From contig CAIIXF020000008.1 in the NCBI GenBank assembly GCA_903813345.2, positions 20,630,822-20,694,821 on the forward strand: 64,000 bases of DNA, written 5' to 3'. The notes beneath the pieces were generated by a model. It did no database searches and was not told the origin of the DNA. It saw only the letters and a list, made by a program, of their open reading frames with translations. Of this stretch, positions 49,890 to 60,950 are shown piece by piece; within the stretch, counting starts at the first letter, position 1; each line of letters starts with the position of its first letter. This stretch comes from Owenia fusiformis. Its lineage: Eukaryota > Annelida > Polychaeta > Sabellida > Oweniidae. Position numbers and translations under genes: made by a program.

Positions 49890-51311
49890 AGCTTTGTATA
49901 AAAAACCTCCTACCTCATACCCACCTACCCACCTACGTGGTACATGATACAGTCATTGAAGGGTTCAATTTTAAAGATTATTAAATCTCAAAACAGCTTA
50001 AATTATTAACATTTCTACAATTCCGGCTTTATTTTATTATATGACTAGACAGATGCAGTGTTCGCGTTGACGCCGTTTTTTGCCATTTTTACGGAAATTT
50101 CAGAAGGTTGGAAGTAAAAATCAAAATCAACTTACGTCCCTAGGACGCAAAAATTATAAACTGCTTCAAGATAACTTTTACTGCAGCACAGTAGCGGTGA
50201 AACATGATTTTCATCAAGATTTTCAAACTCACTACCTTGATATACGAGCAATGATCCAGGTATATTTATATCGACAAATCTGATTGGCTATCATGACTAC
50301 CGAAGATTAACAGGGTTTCCAGTATGAGACATGGATTTTGATTGGTTCCGATATATTCCGGAAAATGCCGCAATCGAAATGGAAGATCAAAACATACAAT
50401 ATTGCAGAAATCCCCTGTGGTTCCCCACAAATTGAAACGATTGTTTTTCACGATTATCTTTATCATTTCCACTAGAAACCATTATATAATGATCTAATGT
50501 TATACATCAAGATAAATGTTTAATGATAGATCAAGGTTTTTCATCTAAAAGTCTTCAGAATAAGGAGAAATGTTAATAAAAAGAAGCAAAAGTTCACGAC
50601 CTTGACATGACCTTCAAGATCGCAGGTTTGTAAAATGTGAAAACAAAACTCTTAATTTGAGCATTTCCTTTATTCATTTCGGACTATTTTGGTATAACAT
50701 TACTTAAGAATTGTGTGAATTTGACCCAGTGATAGATATTTATCGGGAGGATGCATCAAATTACAATATATGTCATTTTTATCCCATTATAGTGTAAGCA
50801 CTCTATTATCGCCCACTTTATTTTCACTTTCACAATATTTTCTTGAACTTTGTGAAGAAATAAGAGGGACGCAAAAAAATTAGATGGGGACTCAAATTTT
50901 TCAAATGGGTTGCGTCCCTGGGACTCAGAAATTTTAATGGCCAGCACGAACACTGCAGATGACAGATCCATAAATAAAGGCATATGGATGCATTTTAATG
51001 TGTAATGACCAGTGGGCACCCCAGGGGAATAAATAACTAACGACCGCGAGCATAGGTCCAACAAGCCAGATAAAGAAATTGAAAGAAAGTGTGCTAAATT
51101 CGATAACTTGAGTGGGAATCGAACCCAGCTGTCTCAGGCTGTGATGTAGTAGCAACTTGCTATCAAGGGTCATTACAAATGCATCTATAATTCATCATAA
51201 ACTAAGATTTAATAAACTAAGATCTTTAAAATTGAACCCTTCAAAGACTGTATCATGTCCCACGTACGTGGGTAGGTGGGTATGAGGTAGGAGGTTTTTT
51301 ATACAAAGCCT
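49890..51311. mobile_element. 1.4-kb foldback element with 8-bp target duplication
   Basis: Inverted ends start AGCTTTGTATAAAAAACCTC at left and AGGCTTTGTATAAAAAACCT at right (reverse complement) and pair for about 90 bases, including CATACCCACCTACCCACCTA. CCAGACAC flanks both sides (49882-49889 and 51312-51319). An 8-base duplication is typical of hAT-type and P-type transposases. A second inner pairing (GCAGTGTTCGCGTTGACGC near 50057 against CCAGCACGAACACTGC near 50941) continues the palindrome. No transposase is recognisable. Confidence 0.75.
51105..51172 (-). ncRNA. tRNA-like sequence, probably SINE-derived or decayed
   Basis: On the minus strand a polymerase III B box GGTTCGATTCC (51125-51115) is preceded by an A-box-like TAGCAAGTTGC (51162-51152). 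Flanks CTTGA and TCAAG could form a shortened acceptor stem. The A to B distance is about 37 bases, too short for a normal tRNA, and the T-stem has a mismatch. It is therefore not a functional tRNA call. It sits inside the foldback element at 49890-51311. Confidence 0.3.
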
Positions 51312-51705
51312 CCAGACACTGAAGATGAAGAGTAACCTCTTTGTCACATGATGAAGTTATATATATGAAAACTTGTTCGAAAATATAAATAAACAAAAAT
51401 ATCAATTTTGTTCATTTATTTTCTTTGATTCAATTTCAATGAATGTAAGTTCAATCAATCATTGATTTGTTGTTGTTTTGTCTTTTCCAACATTTTACAT
51501 GGGGCAATACAACCAACCCCACCATGTTGCAATGATAAAATTAAACTTAATATAAAGACTATTACCTTATGAAGCATCTGGTGTCTATATCATGTTATTC
51601 TGAATAACATAGTAGATGAAAATAGCTAATTTATGAAGGAATTTGGAGATAGATTTTCATTTCCTGTTTGAATTTGACCTTTCTCAGAACGAGGCTCCAC
51701 TTTAC

Positions 51706-51718
51706 TTCACTTCCGGAA
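51706..51718 (+). promoter_or_regulatory. ETS-type site directly before the FBXO28 start codon
   Basis: TCACTTCCGGAA lies immediately upstream of ATG 51719. CTTCCGG is the ETS/GABP core common in TATA-less housekeeping promoters, where it sits within tens of bases of the start site. If so the 5' untranslated region is very short or initiation is dispersed around it. Confidence 0.4.
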
Positions 51719-54700
51719 ATGGAAAAATCTAAAAATCTCCTCGAATTGCCCGATGGAATATTGGAAAATGTCTTGTCCTACCTATCGTACGATAACATAA
51801 GCCAATGCAGGATTGTGAGTATACATTTCTTAACAAGGAAATATGAAAAGAATAAGAGCTAAAGGACGATTTGGCCTCGCAATATTGTTTTTTATTGATC
51901 ATTTTCTTTTTCTGATTTTTCATATGATGTTTTGGGGTGCACCCCAGTTCTCCGAAACCCAGTTCTCCGAAACCCAGTTGTCCGAAACCCAGTTGTCCGA
52001 AACCCAGTTTTCCGAAACCCAGTTCTTCGAAACCCAGTTGTCCGAAACCCAGTTGTCCGAAAAATTTATTCATAATTCACCAGATAAAGGGGGACGCACC
52101 TCAAGCCAGTTTCATGTCATGTATTTGGCAAAATTAATGGCATGGACGCATTCTGATGTATAGATCTCTCTCTCACGTTGAATTGCATCCATTACACGGC
52201 GTTACCAGAATGACAGGAACGGGGGATATATTTTACATTGTGATTCTAAAAAAGGTCATCAAAACACAATATATATTACGGAACAGTTGATCTTATCTTA
52301 TTCAATATATTTTATATAGGCAAAATAAAATGAAACATTTTGAAACCGATAAAATAAGTTAACGCATAAAACTTTAAGAATAAACAGTACGCATATTACG
52401 TTGTCAAAATGTTTCGTCGCATTTAATTTCTTAGTCTCTGTCTCTTATCAAATCGTAAAATGTAAAAGAACAAAACATTCTAAACGTAATCACTTGGGAT
52501 TAACTGGAAACGAAGACAGGCCGTGTCCTCGTATCAAATTGGATGTTCTCCCATTCGCAAGAAGTTTCATTTTCGCCATGTAAGCCTACTCACTTCATCT
52601 TTTTGAATTTAATCTCTATTTCTCGAACAGAGTACAATGAAGAATAATTTTTGGTTTCAAAAGATGTACACGTCAACTTTACTAAATAAATGCCCACTGG
52701 CTTGGGAAAACTATTTTATTTGTAGAATGTCCATATAAGTCTATGTGCCGAGAATCTAGTAAGAATATACGTATATATGATCGTGAACTTTCGGACCCAT
52801 TATTGACCGGGCTAACCGATGTCAACGTGATACCAATGTTATGCTGTCCTGATTCGCGAGGTTGCGACAAGATTCGTTACTAAGAAATTTAATTTTTTAA
52901 TTTTCGGAGAACTGGGTTTCGGAGAACTGAGTTTCGGACAACTGGGTTTCGGACAACTGGGTTGACCCCGATGTTTTGATATAGGCTATTTCTAGGCCTA
53001 GAATCTAGGCTAGACTAGTTCATGGAGTTCAGGGTCTAGTTCAACAAGTTAAGGTGTATTTTTGTATTACTGTGGAGCAAGTGAATTGCGTAATATTTTA
53101 ATGAGTTTTCTCCTCGGTTATAACGAAAAAGAACAATAAACACTGCGGTGCAGTTTTCAACAAAAACAGCTTAGGCAAGACTACCGCACTTTGCATATGT
53201 CAAAGGCTGCTGGCTGATATTGATAGACAACCTTTACATGCATACGATAATCTGCTATATACAGTGCTGATATAAAATAATAAAAGGTGCGTTTTCAAAC
53301 TAAACAGAGTGCTCCTACCAAAATGAATTTGCTATTAGAGGTGAAAAGTTCTCTTAAAATTTCGAAGTGTTTTACCTGTTAAGAAACGCAAACTCCATGA
53401 AACGAAACGACTAGAAAAAACCCTGGCACACATTGTGCGCATGTGCAGCAAAGTTTAAACCAATCAGATTATTAGATTATTTTGTGCACATGTATTATTT
53501 TCTTCTGAGCACTTACGATAAAAGCTATCCACAATAAACAAACCTTGCAGAGACTACCCTTACTTCATTTTAGCGAAATTTCAGCAATAAACCATGATGT
53601 CTTTCAAAAGAATTATATGAGTGTAAGTGCGCTTGGATGAGCTTTTTTTCTTGAAAACACGTTGGCATGTAACTTGCACTGCAGGGCTTATTGTTCTTTA
53701 CGAGATACCCGAGGAGAAAGCTCATTAAAATATTAGGCAATTCACTTGCCTCGCAGTCATACAAAAACACACCCTACGAGGGGTGATCAATAAGTAATGG
53801 ACGCTTTTTTACACAGATGCTTTTTATAGACCAATCCCTTCGATTTTCTTACCACTGATACATCATTCAATTATCTATCAACTCTGAAGATTTGGAGACA
53901 AAATATATAATACATGTTGATATATCTTTATTTCCGTGAAGGAGGTACAGGTACCCCGGGATCGACATTTACGTCACATATTCTGAAGCTTTTTTAGCTT
54001 GTTTAACATTTGCAGTTGAATGCAGGCTGAACAAAACATACCATTATGGTCATGAATTATCCCATTTTGTTATGCCATAGATGATTTTGAATATTTTATC
54101 ATCATTATGTGGTATTGATGCCACATTCATTCAACAGGGCCCTCTAAATAGGTTCCATCAAGTGCTACATGTACACAATTCCTCATCCTCTTAACTCAAG
54201 ATTGTGAGACAAGGCTGAATCCATTCTCTGACATGGTAGCAAGATGCAGTTGCACGGGTTGTTTTATTTCATCAATGTCAATAAACCTGCGTCCTTTCTC
54301 TATAGAATTAAGTAATAAAGAAATAAACAAGTCACATGTAAGCACTATGGACAATATGGTGCATTGGCCAAGGGCTCAATTTTGAGGTCCAGGGATACTG
54401 TTTTCTGAACATTTTGAGATCTATGGGCAGGTGCATTGTCCATATGGAGTAGGGTGTTCCCTTCTCTCACTACCCCTTTTTTCCACAATGCTTTCTCAAA
54501 TTGACCTGCAAACCCCTTCCATACAACACTCTGACATCACAATACTTTCTGTTTATGTGTTACCAGTCAGCAAAAAATTTCAAACAACACAACACTTGTT
54601 GCATATAAAAAGTTCAAATCTAACTGAAATTTACCAGACTGGCTAAAATCTGAATATGTGACATAAATGTCGGTCCCGGGGTACCTGTACCTCCTTCACG

Positions 54701-57700
54701 GAAATAAGGATATATCAACATGTATTATATATTTTGTCTTCAAATTTTCAGAATTGATAGATAATTGAATGATGTATCACTGGTAGGAAAATCAAAGGGA
54801 TTGGTCTATAAAAAGTAGATGTGTAAAAAAAACGTCCATTACTTATTGATCACCCCTCGTATATGAGATCCAAGTAAGCATACATACTTTATGAATAAGA
54901 ACACAATAGGCCTACCCCATATCCCCCTGTGTATATATATATATATTATTGACTCAATAACCATGATCACTGGTCAGTGTCAAGCGAAGTTAATGACTGT
55001 TACCTTTGCATTTAAGATGGCGGACAGTAAGTTTTGATTTCAATATTTTTAGTTTTCATCAAATTAAACAACTTTATACTTGATATAATGCTTTGATATT
55101 TGAACTAAACCAGGCTTATATGACATGGAAAATCTGGAGTATGATCAATTGTTTATATATCATGCATAGATGCCACAGTTCAACGATATCTTCCACTGCT
55201 TAATTAAGGGAAGGTAACTGGGAGTTTGGTTTCATGACTGCTACCGTATCATACATTTCTAGTTACCTTCCCTTAAGCGGTAGTAGATATGATTTCAATT
55301 TTTCAGAGATGTTCTTTTGTATGAATATCTAGAACTAATTAATTGTAAGGCATTCTGGGTAAATGTTAAGGTAGCCTTTTTTGCATTTTTCCAGATCTGC
55401 AAAAAGTTCAATGCAGTCTGTAAACAGCAACTCAATCATGGGTTTGCCAGGGTGGACAAGTTCCATGCCCAGTGCCAGAAAGACATCAAAGTAAAGCTAC
55501 CACGACGTGAGTCTGAGAGAAGAAGTCATCCACTGTCTCGTCATGTGGATATTCTTGCAGCAATTGAGACTAGATTGTCCCTGCTTACAATGACCTTCTG
55601 TAAATACATCGACTCAAATCTTTGCTGTTTTATTCCAGGCAAGGTGAGAAAGTTTTTTTTATGGCGTCACAAAGGAATTCTAAGTGTTTGAAACCAAATA
55701 TTGCAGTTTACTTTCTAAGATGAGACCAAATAACCTTGACATATTCAAAACCCTAACTATTTTTACTTGTCAACAATCAACACAAATATGGATACATACC
55801 ATATTTAATCAGATACTGGGCAAATAAATAAGTTTTTTGATCGATAAAATCAAGATTCACAGATGCAGATTCATCTTAAAAATATTTTATTAAATAAATG
55901 TATGTAAGACCTAGAGAACTACAGTACGCATATTTTCAAAGCTTATATCATGCCATCTGGTCTGAAAAGTATGTTTGTGCACGGGCTTTCAATAGACCCA
56001 TGGTTTGTGTGTGCACTTCGTTTATCCAATGCTTCAAATAAAAGTAAAAACATGTTGCCCTTATTGAGCAGATCTTTGTTCCCTCTTCAAAAGAGGAGAC
56101 GCGAAAATCTTTCCTTATAAGGTCAAAATATTCCCATGATGCAGTTCGTGGAGGAACAAATTTATACTTCCTTGTGTTCTCTCATAGGTTTAATATGGGG
56201 ATTTTTACACCTATTTTTCAAACGATATATTCGTTCATATTCCCGTACGAGAGCACAGAAAATATTATCAGAAACGATTGATCTCTTATTAATCTTAATA
56301 AAACAGATATTTTTCTCATTATATTCGTTCATAGCATGTTGAAAACTATAATTGAAAAGTGAGAAAATATTCTGGGAGAGAAGGTCACGTGATCAGTTTA
56401 GTAGTTGCCATATTGGAAAAAAACAATTCCATTCGACTTTCAACACTTTCATGCCAATCTTACCGCACTACAAACTGCAACATCAATGCAACAACTGAAT
56501 AAAAGAACTCATCTTTAAATTACATTATAGAGTTACGTAGAAAACCCACAAACAACTGAGCAGTTGATCAAAGAAGACGCGGCACTATTATCTAGGTCAA
56601 TCTGTTCAGTGGTTCGAAAGCAAATCTATAGTACTCGTTTCCGAAGCTTGTTGTTCATTGTACAATCTTTTATTGTTGATTAAACTTGGTATACTGACAA
56701 AGCTATGACAAAGAAGAATACTTCTGATGGTGTCATTGTTTTATTTAGCATGTGGGTATAAAAACAAATTAGCGTAATTAGTTTGATTTAGAACTTTCGG
56801 GTCACGCAAATAGCTACGCGAAATCCATCATGGGAAAGTATTGACCAATCAAATTTAGTCCTTTTTGAGTACATATTTGCTCCATATTTGCGAACATTCA
56901 GATTCAGAGAGCGAACTGCGAAATGGACAATTGTAATAAACATGTCCCAGATGCCTCTCTTGTGGGTGTTTACTGCATAAGAAGCCATCCTGATGTTTGG
57001 TCGTCAGTTGTTCAAATGATTATACTTTGATGTTTCTGCGTCTAAAAACCTAGTTGAAACAGAAAGGAGTGAAGTGAAGTAATGTTCTTCTGTATTCTAG
57101 CTAACCTATGTGTAAATATTAACAAAAAAGTATTCTGAAATGAAATGCAAGGAAAATAACGGCTAAATCAATTTGAATCTGAAGTGCGTCAATTAACGCT
57201 ATACCTGGCAATTAACGCACAATGACGTCAATTGTCGGAATAAACATAAAACGAGCTCATTGTCTCCACTGTCTTAATCAATGTTAATAATCTTCAAATG
57301 ATTACTATGATTTCTTTTATTAGAAACGTCTTGACTTCCCAGCTTCATAAAAAGAACATTATCACTATTTCTAGACTCAAAAATTTGAGTTTGAATCTTC
57401 ATGCATATTTCGCAAATATAATCACCAGAGAAGGTTTTAAAATACCATGCAATCATCTCTTATAAGCAAGAAAAAATATTTGCTAACTATTTTATCATCT
57501 GTATGGTAAAATGTGCCTTTAAGTAATCAGGATGCTCCATCGCTTAAATCAAAATAACACATACAATTTTTTTTGTATATTTTAGGCCTTAGGGAAATCT
57601 AAAAAATATAAAGAAATAATTTACGAGAAAACAATTTAGCTGCACACAAGTTAAATATGCATTTGGACCATACAAATGAATTTTACATAATTTTATTTAT

Positions 57701-58787
57701 AATTATTTACAGGTTCTTGATGAAATATTCCGCGTGCTAAGAATGGTCCGCAAAGAGGATAATCCCCCCCGGGCACATGAGCTTCTCCAGGAGCTCCGAG
57801 ATATATCCTCTATGGCCATGGAATTCTTCGATGATAAGATTGCCCCGGGTCTCAAGCAGCATCTGTCAACCTACCCCCTGCATAATCGTGTTCCTGTGCC
57901 TTCATTTGGGAGCTACATCAACAGCACTCCTATAATGGGCCAGCCCAGTACATCTGGAGGTTTGTTTTAACATTACATTTATATATATTTACCTGAGATT
58001 AGCATAATACTATCAAGTTTGAGGTACATAATATACTTGATAAAATCATATTTTTATTTACTATATCTTCCTGTATCTAGAACATCAATAAGTTTAGAAT
58101 AAATGAGGTAAGATATCATATTTCCCGAGGGATATACCCCATATCCAAAACTGACCATCACATATAGCTAATCTACACAAAATACCATGATAAACAAATG
58201 TAATAACTGCTCATTAAAGTACATTTTGGGAGTGTTTACTTTCAGGTAACCATAGTAACCAGGGAGCATGTAGTATGCCAACTCCTAATATGAGACAACC
58301 ATCGCTCCGTTATGAACTGAACATAGCTCAGAAACAGATAAGAAATGTAAATGTTGCCTTTCTCTCATTCAAAAAGGAGCTCCAAGATTGTAAAAATTTG
58401 GGGAATGAACAAAAGAAAAAGATTCAAGATCAAGAAAGGCAGATTACTACATTGACTCGACATAAAACAGACATGAACAATAAATTTACGAAACAGGAGT
58501 CAAAGGTAAATGACCTAACGAAAAAAATCCAGGAGTATGATGGGAAATTTTCAGATTTAATTACGGAGATTACAAAATTGAAGGAGTTTCAGGCAAAACA
58601 TATGATTAATATCTCCATTCAACCAAACATTGAGCTGGAGTCAAAATCATCCATTGAGGGAAGTAAGGAAAAGCTGACACCTGGAAGAGGAAATACAAGG
58701 AAAAGAAAACAAACTGTTGTCAAAGAGGAGGGAAAAGTACCCATAACATCACCGATTGCTAAACGTACAAGGCAAAGGAAGGTCTAA
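51719..58787 (+). CDS. FBXO28: FBXO28, F-box only protein 28
   Basis: Four exons join in frame: 51719-51814, 55395-55643, 57713-57959, 58246-58787 (TAA), giving 377 residues against 368 in human. Exon 1 holds the F-box (LLELPDGILENVLSYLSYDN, residues 7-26, ending ISQCRI), which binds SKP1 in an SCF ubiquitin ligase. Exon 2 carries a nearly invariant block: LPRRESERRSHPLSRHVDI, ILAAIETRLSLL and YIDSNLCCFIPGK. Exon 3 has ELLQELRDISSMAMEFFDDK. Exon 4 (residues about 198-377) is a charged coiled coil ending in a basic, nuclear-localisation-like tail with RKRKQ and KRTRQRKV. Human FBXO28 is a nuclear SCF subunit linked to MYC and topoisomerase II turnover; conservation of that role here is inferred. 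Intron 1 (3.6 kb) carries three transposon-like elements. Confidence 0.95.
51934..52969. mobile_element. TU-like foldback transposon with 15-bp tandem repeats in its arms
   Basis: The left arm has eight tandem 15-base units GTTCTCCGAAACCCA (variants GTTGTCC, GTTTTCC, GTTCTTC) at 51947-52066. The right arm has four inverted units at 52905-52962. Outer tips are GGGGTGCACCCCAG at left and GGGGTCAACCCAG (reverse complement) at right. GATGTTTT is duplicated on both sides (51926-51933 and 52970-52977), an 8-base target duplication. Inverted ends made of 15-base tandem repeats are the described hallmark of the sea urchin TU elements. The 840-base interior has no recognisable transposase. Open frames through the arms on both strands are repeat artefacts. 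It lies 119 bases after FBXO28 exon 1. Confidence 0.85.
53048..53772. mobile_element. Foldback element with ~125-bp arms in FBXO28 intron 1
   Basis: AAGGTGTATTTTTGTATTAC, AAGTGAATTGCGTAATATTT and TAATGAGTTTTCTCCTCGG in 53051-53120 recur inverted at 53640-53772 (CCGAGGAGAAAGCTCATTAA, AATATTAGGCAATTCACTT, GTCATACAAAAACACACC). The arms differ at perhaps one base in six, so it is old. A mariner begins four bases after the right arm. Confidence 0.75.
53777..54859 (-). mobile_element. Decayed mariner with long inverted repeats
   Basis: Ends CGAGGGGTGATCAATAAGTA and its inverse, flanked by TA (53775-53776 and 54860-54861). Arms pair for more than 200 bases and include GGTACCTGTACCTCCTTCAC near the inner side. 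On the minus strand around 54390-54150 a broken frame resembles a mariner transposase C-terminus: NAPYCP, GRRFIDIDEIKQ and CVHVALDGTYLEG recall the family's HAPYSPD, RRFxxDEEVK and GDYxE blocks. Stops and frame changes make it inactive. Confidence 0.8.
55014..55028 (+). promoter_or_regulatory. YY1-like start site with splice donor inside FBXO28 intron 1
   Basis: AAGATGGCGG (55014-55023) is the classic YY1 motif found at start codons of animal housekeeping genes. Six bases later ACA is followed by GTAAGT (55027), a strong donor. Joining it to FBXO28 exon 2 would be out of frame, so it could only be an untranslated alternative first exon or belong to another transcript. Confidence 0.3.
55199..55278. 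repeat. Short hairpin element in FBXO28 intron 1
   Basis: TTAAGGGAAGGTAACT (55205-55220) and AGTTACCTTCCCTTAA (55261-55276) are perfect inverted copies about 40 bases apart. The outer bases CTGCTTAA and TTAAGCGGTAG extend the pairing imperfectly. Confidence 0.85.
55644..57712. other. FBXO28 intron 2 (2.1 kb)
   Basis: AT-rich intronic sequence. No exon-like frame, tandem array or transposon end was recognised. Confidence 0.5.
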
Positions 58788-59001
58788 TTATGAAAAGAAA
58801 ATGCTTAATTATAACAAAGATGAAATGGTTAAAGTGCCCGTATTGTGGCTAATGTAGTAGAATATTTATTTGATTTAATTTGATTATGAATAGTTGGATA
58901 ATGTATATCTCCAGTTTTGTAAAGCAATATTGTTGCCATTTAACTGCAGTAATTTGTGACAGAGATTTGATGATATTGGAGATGTAAAAATACAGAAGTA
59001 G

Positions 59002-59007
59002 AATAAA
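59002..59007 (+). terminator. Candidate polyadenylation signal of FBXO28
   Basis: First AATAAA after the FBXO28 stop, 215 bases downstream. Confidence 0.5.
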
Positions 59008-59009
59008 TG

Positions 59010-60950
59010 ATTAAGAACATTGAAATATGGATTTATATTTTGCATAACATTATCTTGAGTATTGTTGCAAGTTGATTAAGTTTATGGTGGTGATAAAGTG
59101 GCACCCCATCAGTAATTGAGATGTCTTGGCCATGTGATTTAAATGTCAACACAATCACAATATCTACATATTCATGACATATTTGGGGATTCAGGAATGA
59201 TAATGTCAGTTGACAGTGACACACCAAACTCCATGCAAATGAAAAGTTAACATGTTCAATTCTCGTTTAAGTAATGAGAAAATACAGCATTGCAAGTTAT
59301 GTGGCTCCGATTTCGGGTTACTTCCTTTGTAGAAAGTGACCGCATCATCCAAATACTGAGTAGGTCTCAGGGTTTTGCCATGACATCATTCTATTTAGCT
59401 GAAACTAGCAATGCCACATGAGTGAGACTGTTGGACTTGGAACACTTGTGTTATCTTGATGTAATTTCTGACTGAATCTGACAATCAAAAATGAATTAAT
59501 AAGCCTATACAATTGTTCATAAAAATTATTAACAAGTATTTCTGAGATGCTGTATTTCGACCTATGTTGTCATATTCTGAATGCCTACCCCAAACATGTC
59601 AAGAATAAGAAGAAATAAGAATAGTTTTGATTGTAATTTTACTGTAGTTTTAGGATATATATTGGATAAAGGGTTTATCCAACACTGGGGGATCCATGCC
59701 CTTCCCCCTAATGCAATCCTGGAAATGATAAAGTTTCAAGTTTTAGGCCTTATTTTTTGAAAATTGATCAAACATGGTATTTCAATAGTCATAATAATAC
59801 TCTCCTTTTCAATGAATATCCATAACCACCCATATGTATGTGGTGTTAATAATTATGTGCCAAGGACATGAAGGAGGAACTACTTAAAAACTTTTAGTGT
59901 ATACAATGAATTTATCCCATGAACTGAGCTACACTAACTAGTCAATTTTCATCCAATGATATAACATTCTTTATGAATCACTGAATTTGGTACACAAGTA
60001 TATTAGTAATTCAGAAATCAGACATGATTTGCTGATATTTTTCTGGAATTATATCATAAAGTATAAATAATTTTGGATGTGTTTTAAAGCTAGCAGTTCA
60101 ACAGTTTGATATGGGACACAATTATAAGTTTTGGATCATGTTTTTATTTGCAAGTAAAAAATGATATTCATTGGATATGGCATATATCCCATGGATATGG
60201 TTTATTTATTTACACACCAAGTAGTAAAGTCATTAGCTGAGTAAGTAGCTGAGCAAGTAGCTGGTATTTTTCAATTCTTTATCCAATAGTAGATAGTCCA
60301 TACTTTGATTGTCTCATGAATGGACAAAATTAGTTAAGTAACAGATACCATACAAATTATAGGAAATGCTCTAAATATGTGTCATGTATTCTTTGTGTTT
60401 GGGTGATCAAATTGTTCATCAATGATAAATGTAAGAGATAAAACATTTGATGAGTATTGGATTGTGACTGAGTTAACATATTTAATCATTGAAATGCATC
60501 CTTATAGCTTGGAATTTAATTTAGATTCATAGCAGCACAAACAATACACATATAAGATGCAACATTTATGTCGTGTGTTACAATGGTCTGATGATCTAGG
60601 AGTTAGATATTGCCATTTCAATAGTACTGAAGCATTGTTCACAGATATTACTTTTCTACTGGCTAGTAATAAAGTCAAAATGAAATTGAAAAAAGGTATT
60701 TTTTCATTTTTGAACCACAACACATTTCTTATATTATTATCATTCCACATAACAATTAGGTATATTTATTACTTTCAAAAGTTTCTTAATAGGAGATAAA
60801 ATGGTTGTAAGTTGCTTTGGTCTAATTGCGTTTTATCCGACAGTTGGTTGTTCTGATGGTTATTCTGTTGATTTTCCCAATATATCAGAGATATTGTGCC
60901 CTCAATTTGTTCTCAAGATATATTTTAGGAAGATATTACATGAGCAATTA
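59010..60950. other. Intergenic sequence downstream of FBXO28
   Basis: No gene or clear element was recognised; short perfect hairpins such as GGATAAAGGGTTTATCC (59665-59681) occur. Open frames at 60502-60799 on both strands have no family resemblance. Confidence 0.5.

Noticed and set aside
51729-52163. Open frames on both strands across the 15-bp repeats
   Set aside because: The 15-base period keeps frames open on both strands. They lie in the arm of a foldback element and overlap the FBXO28 first exon.
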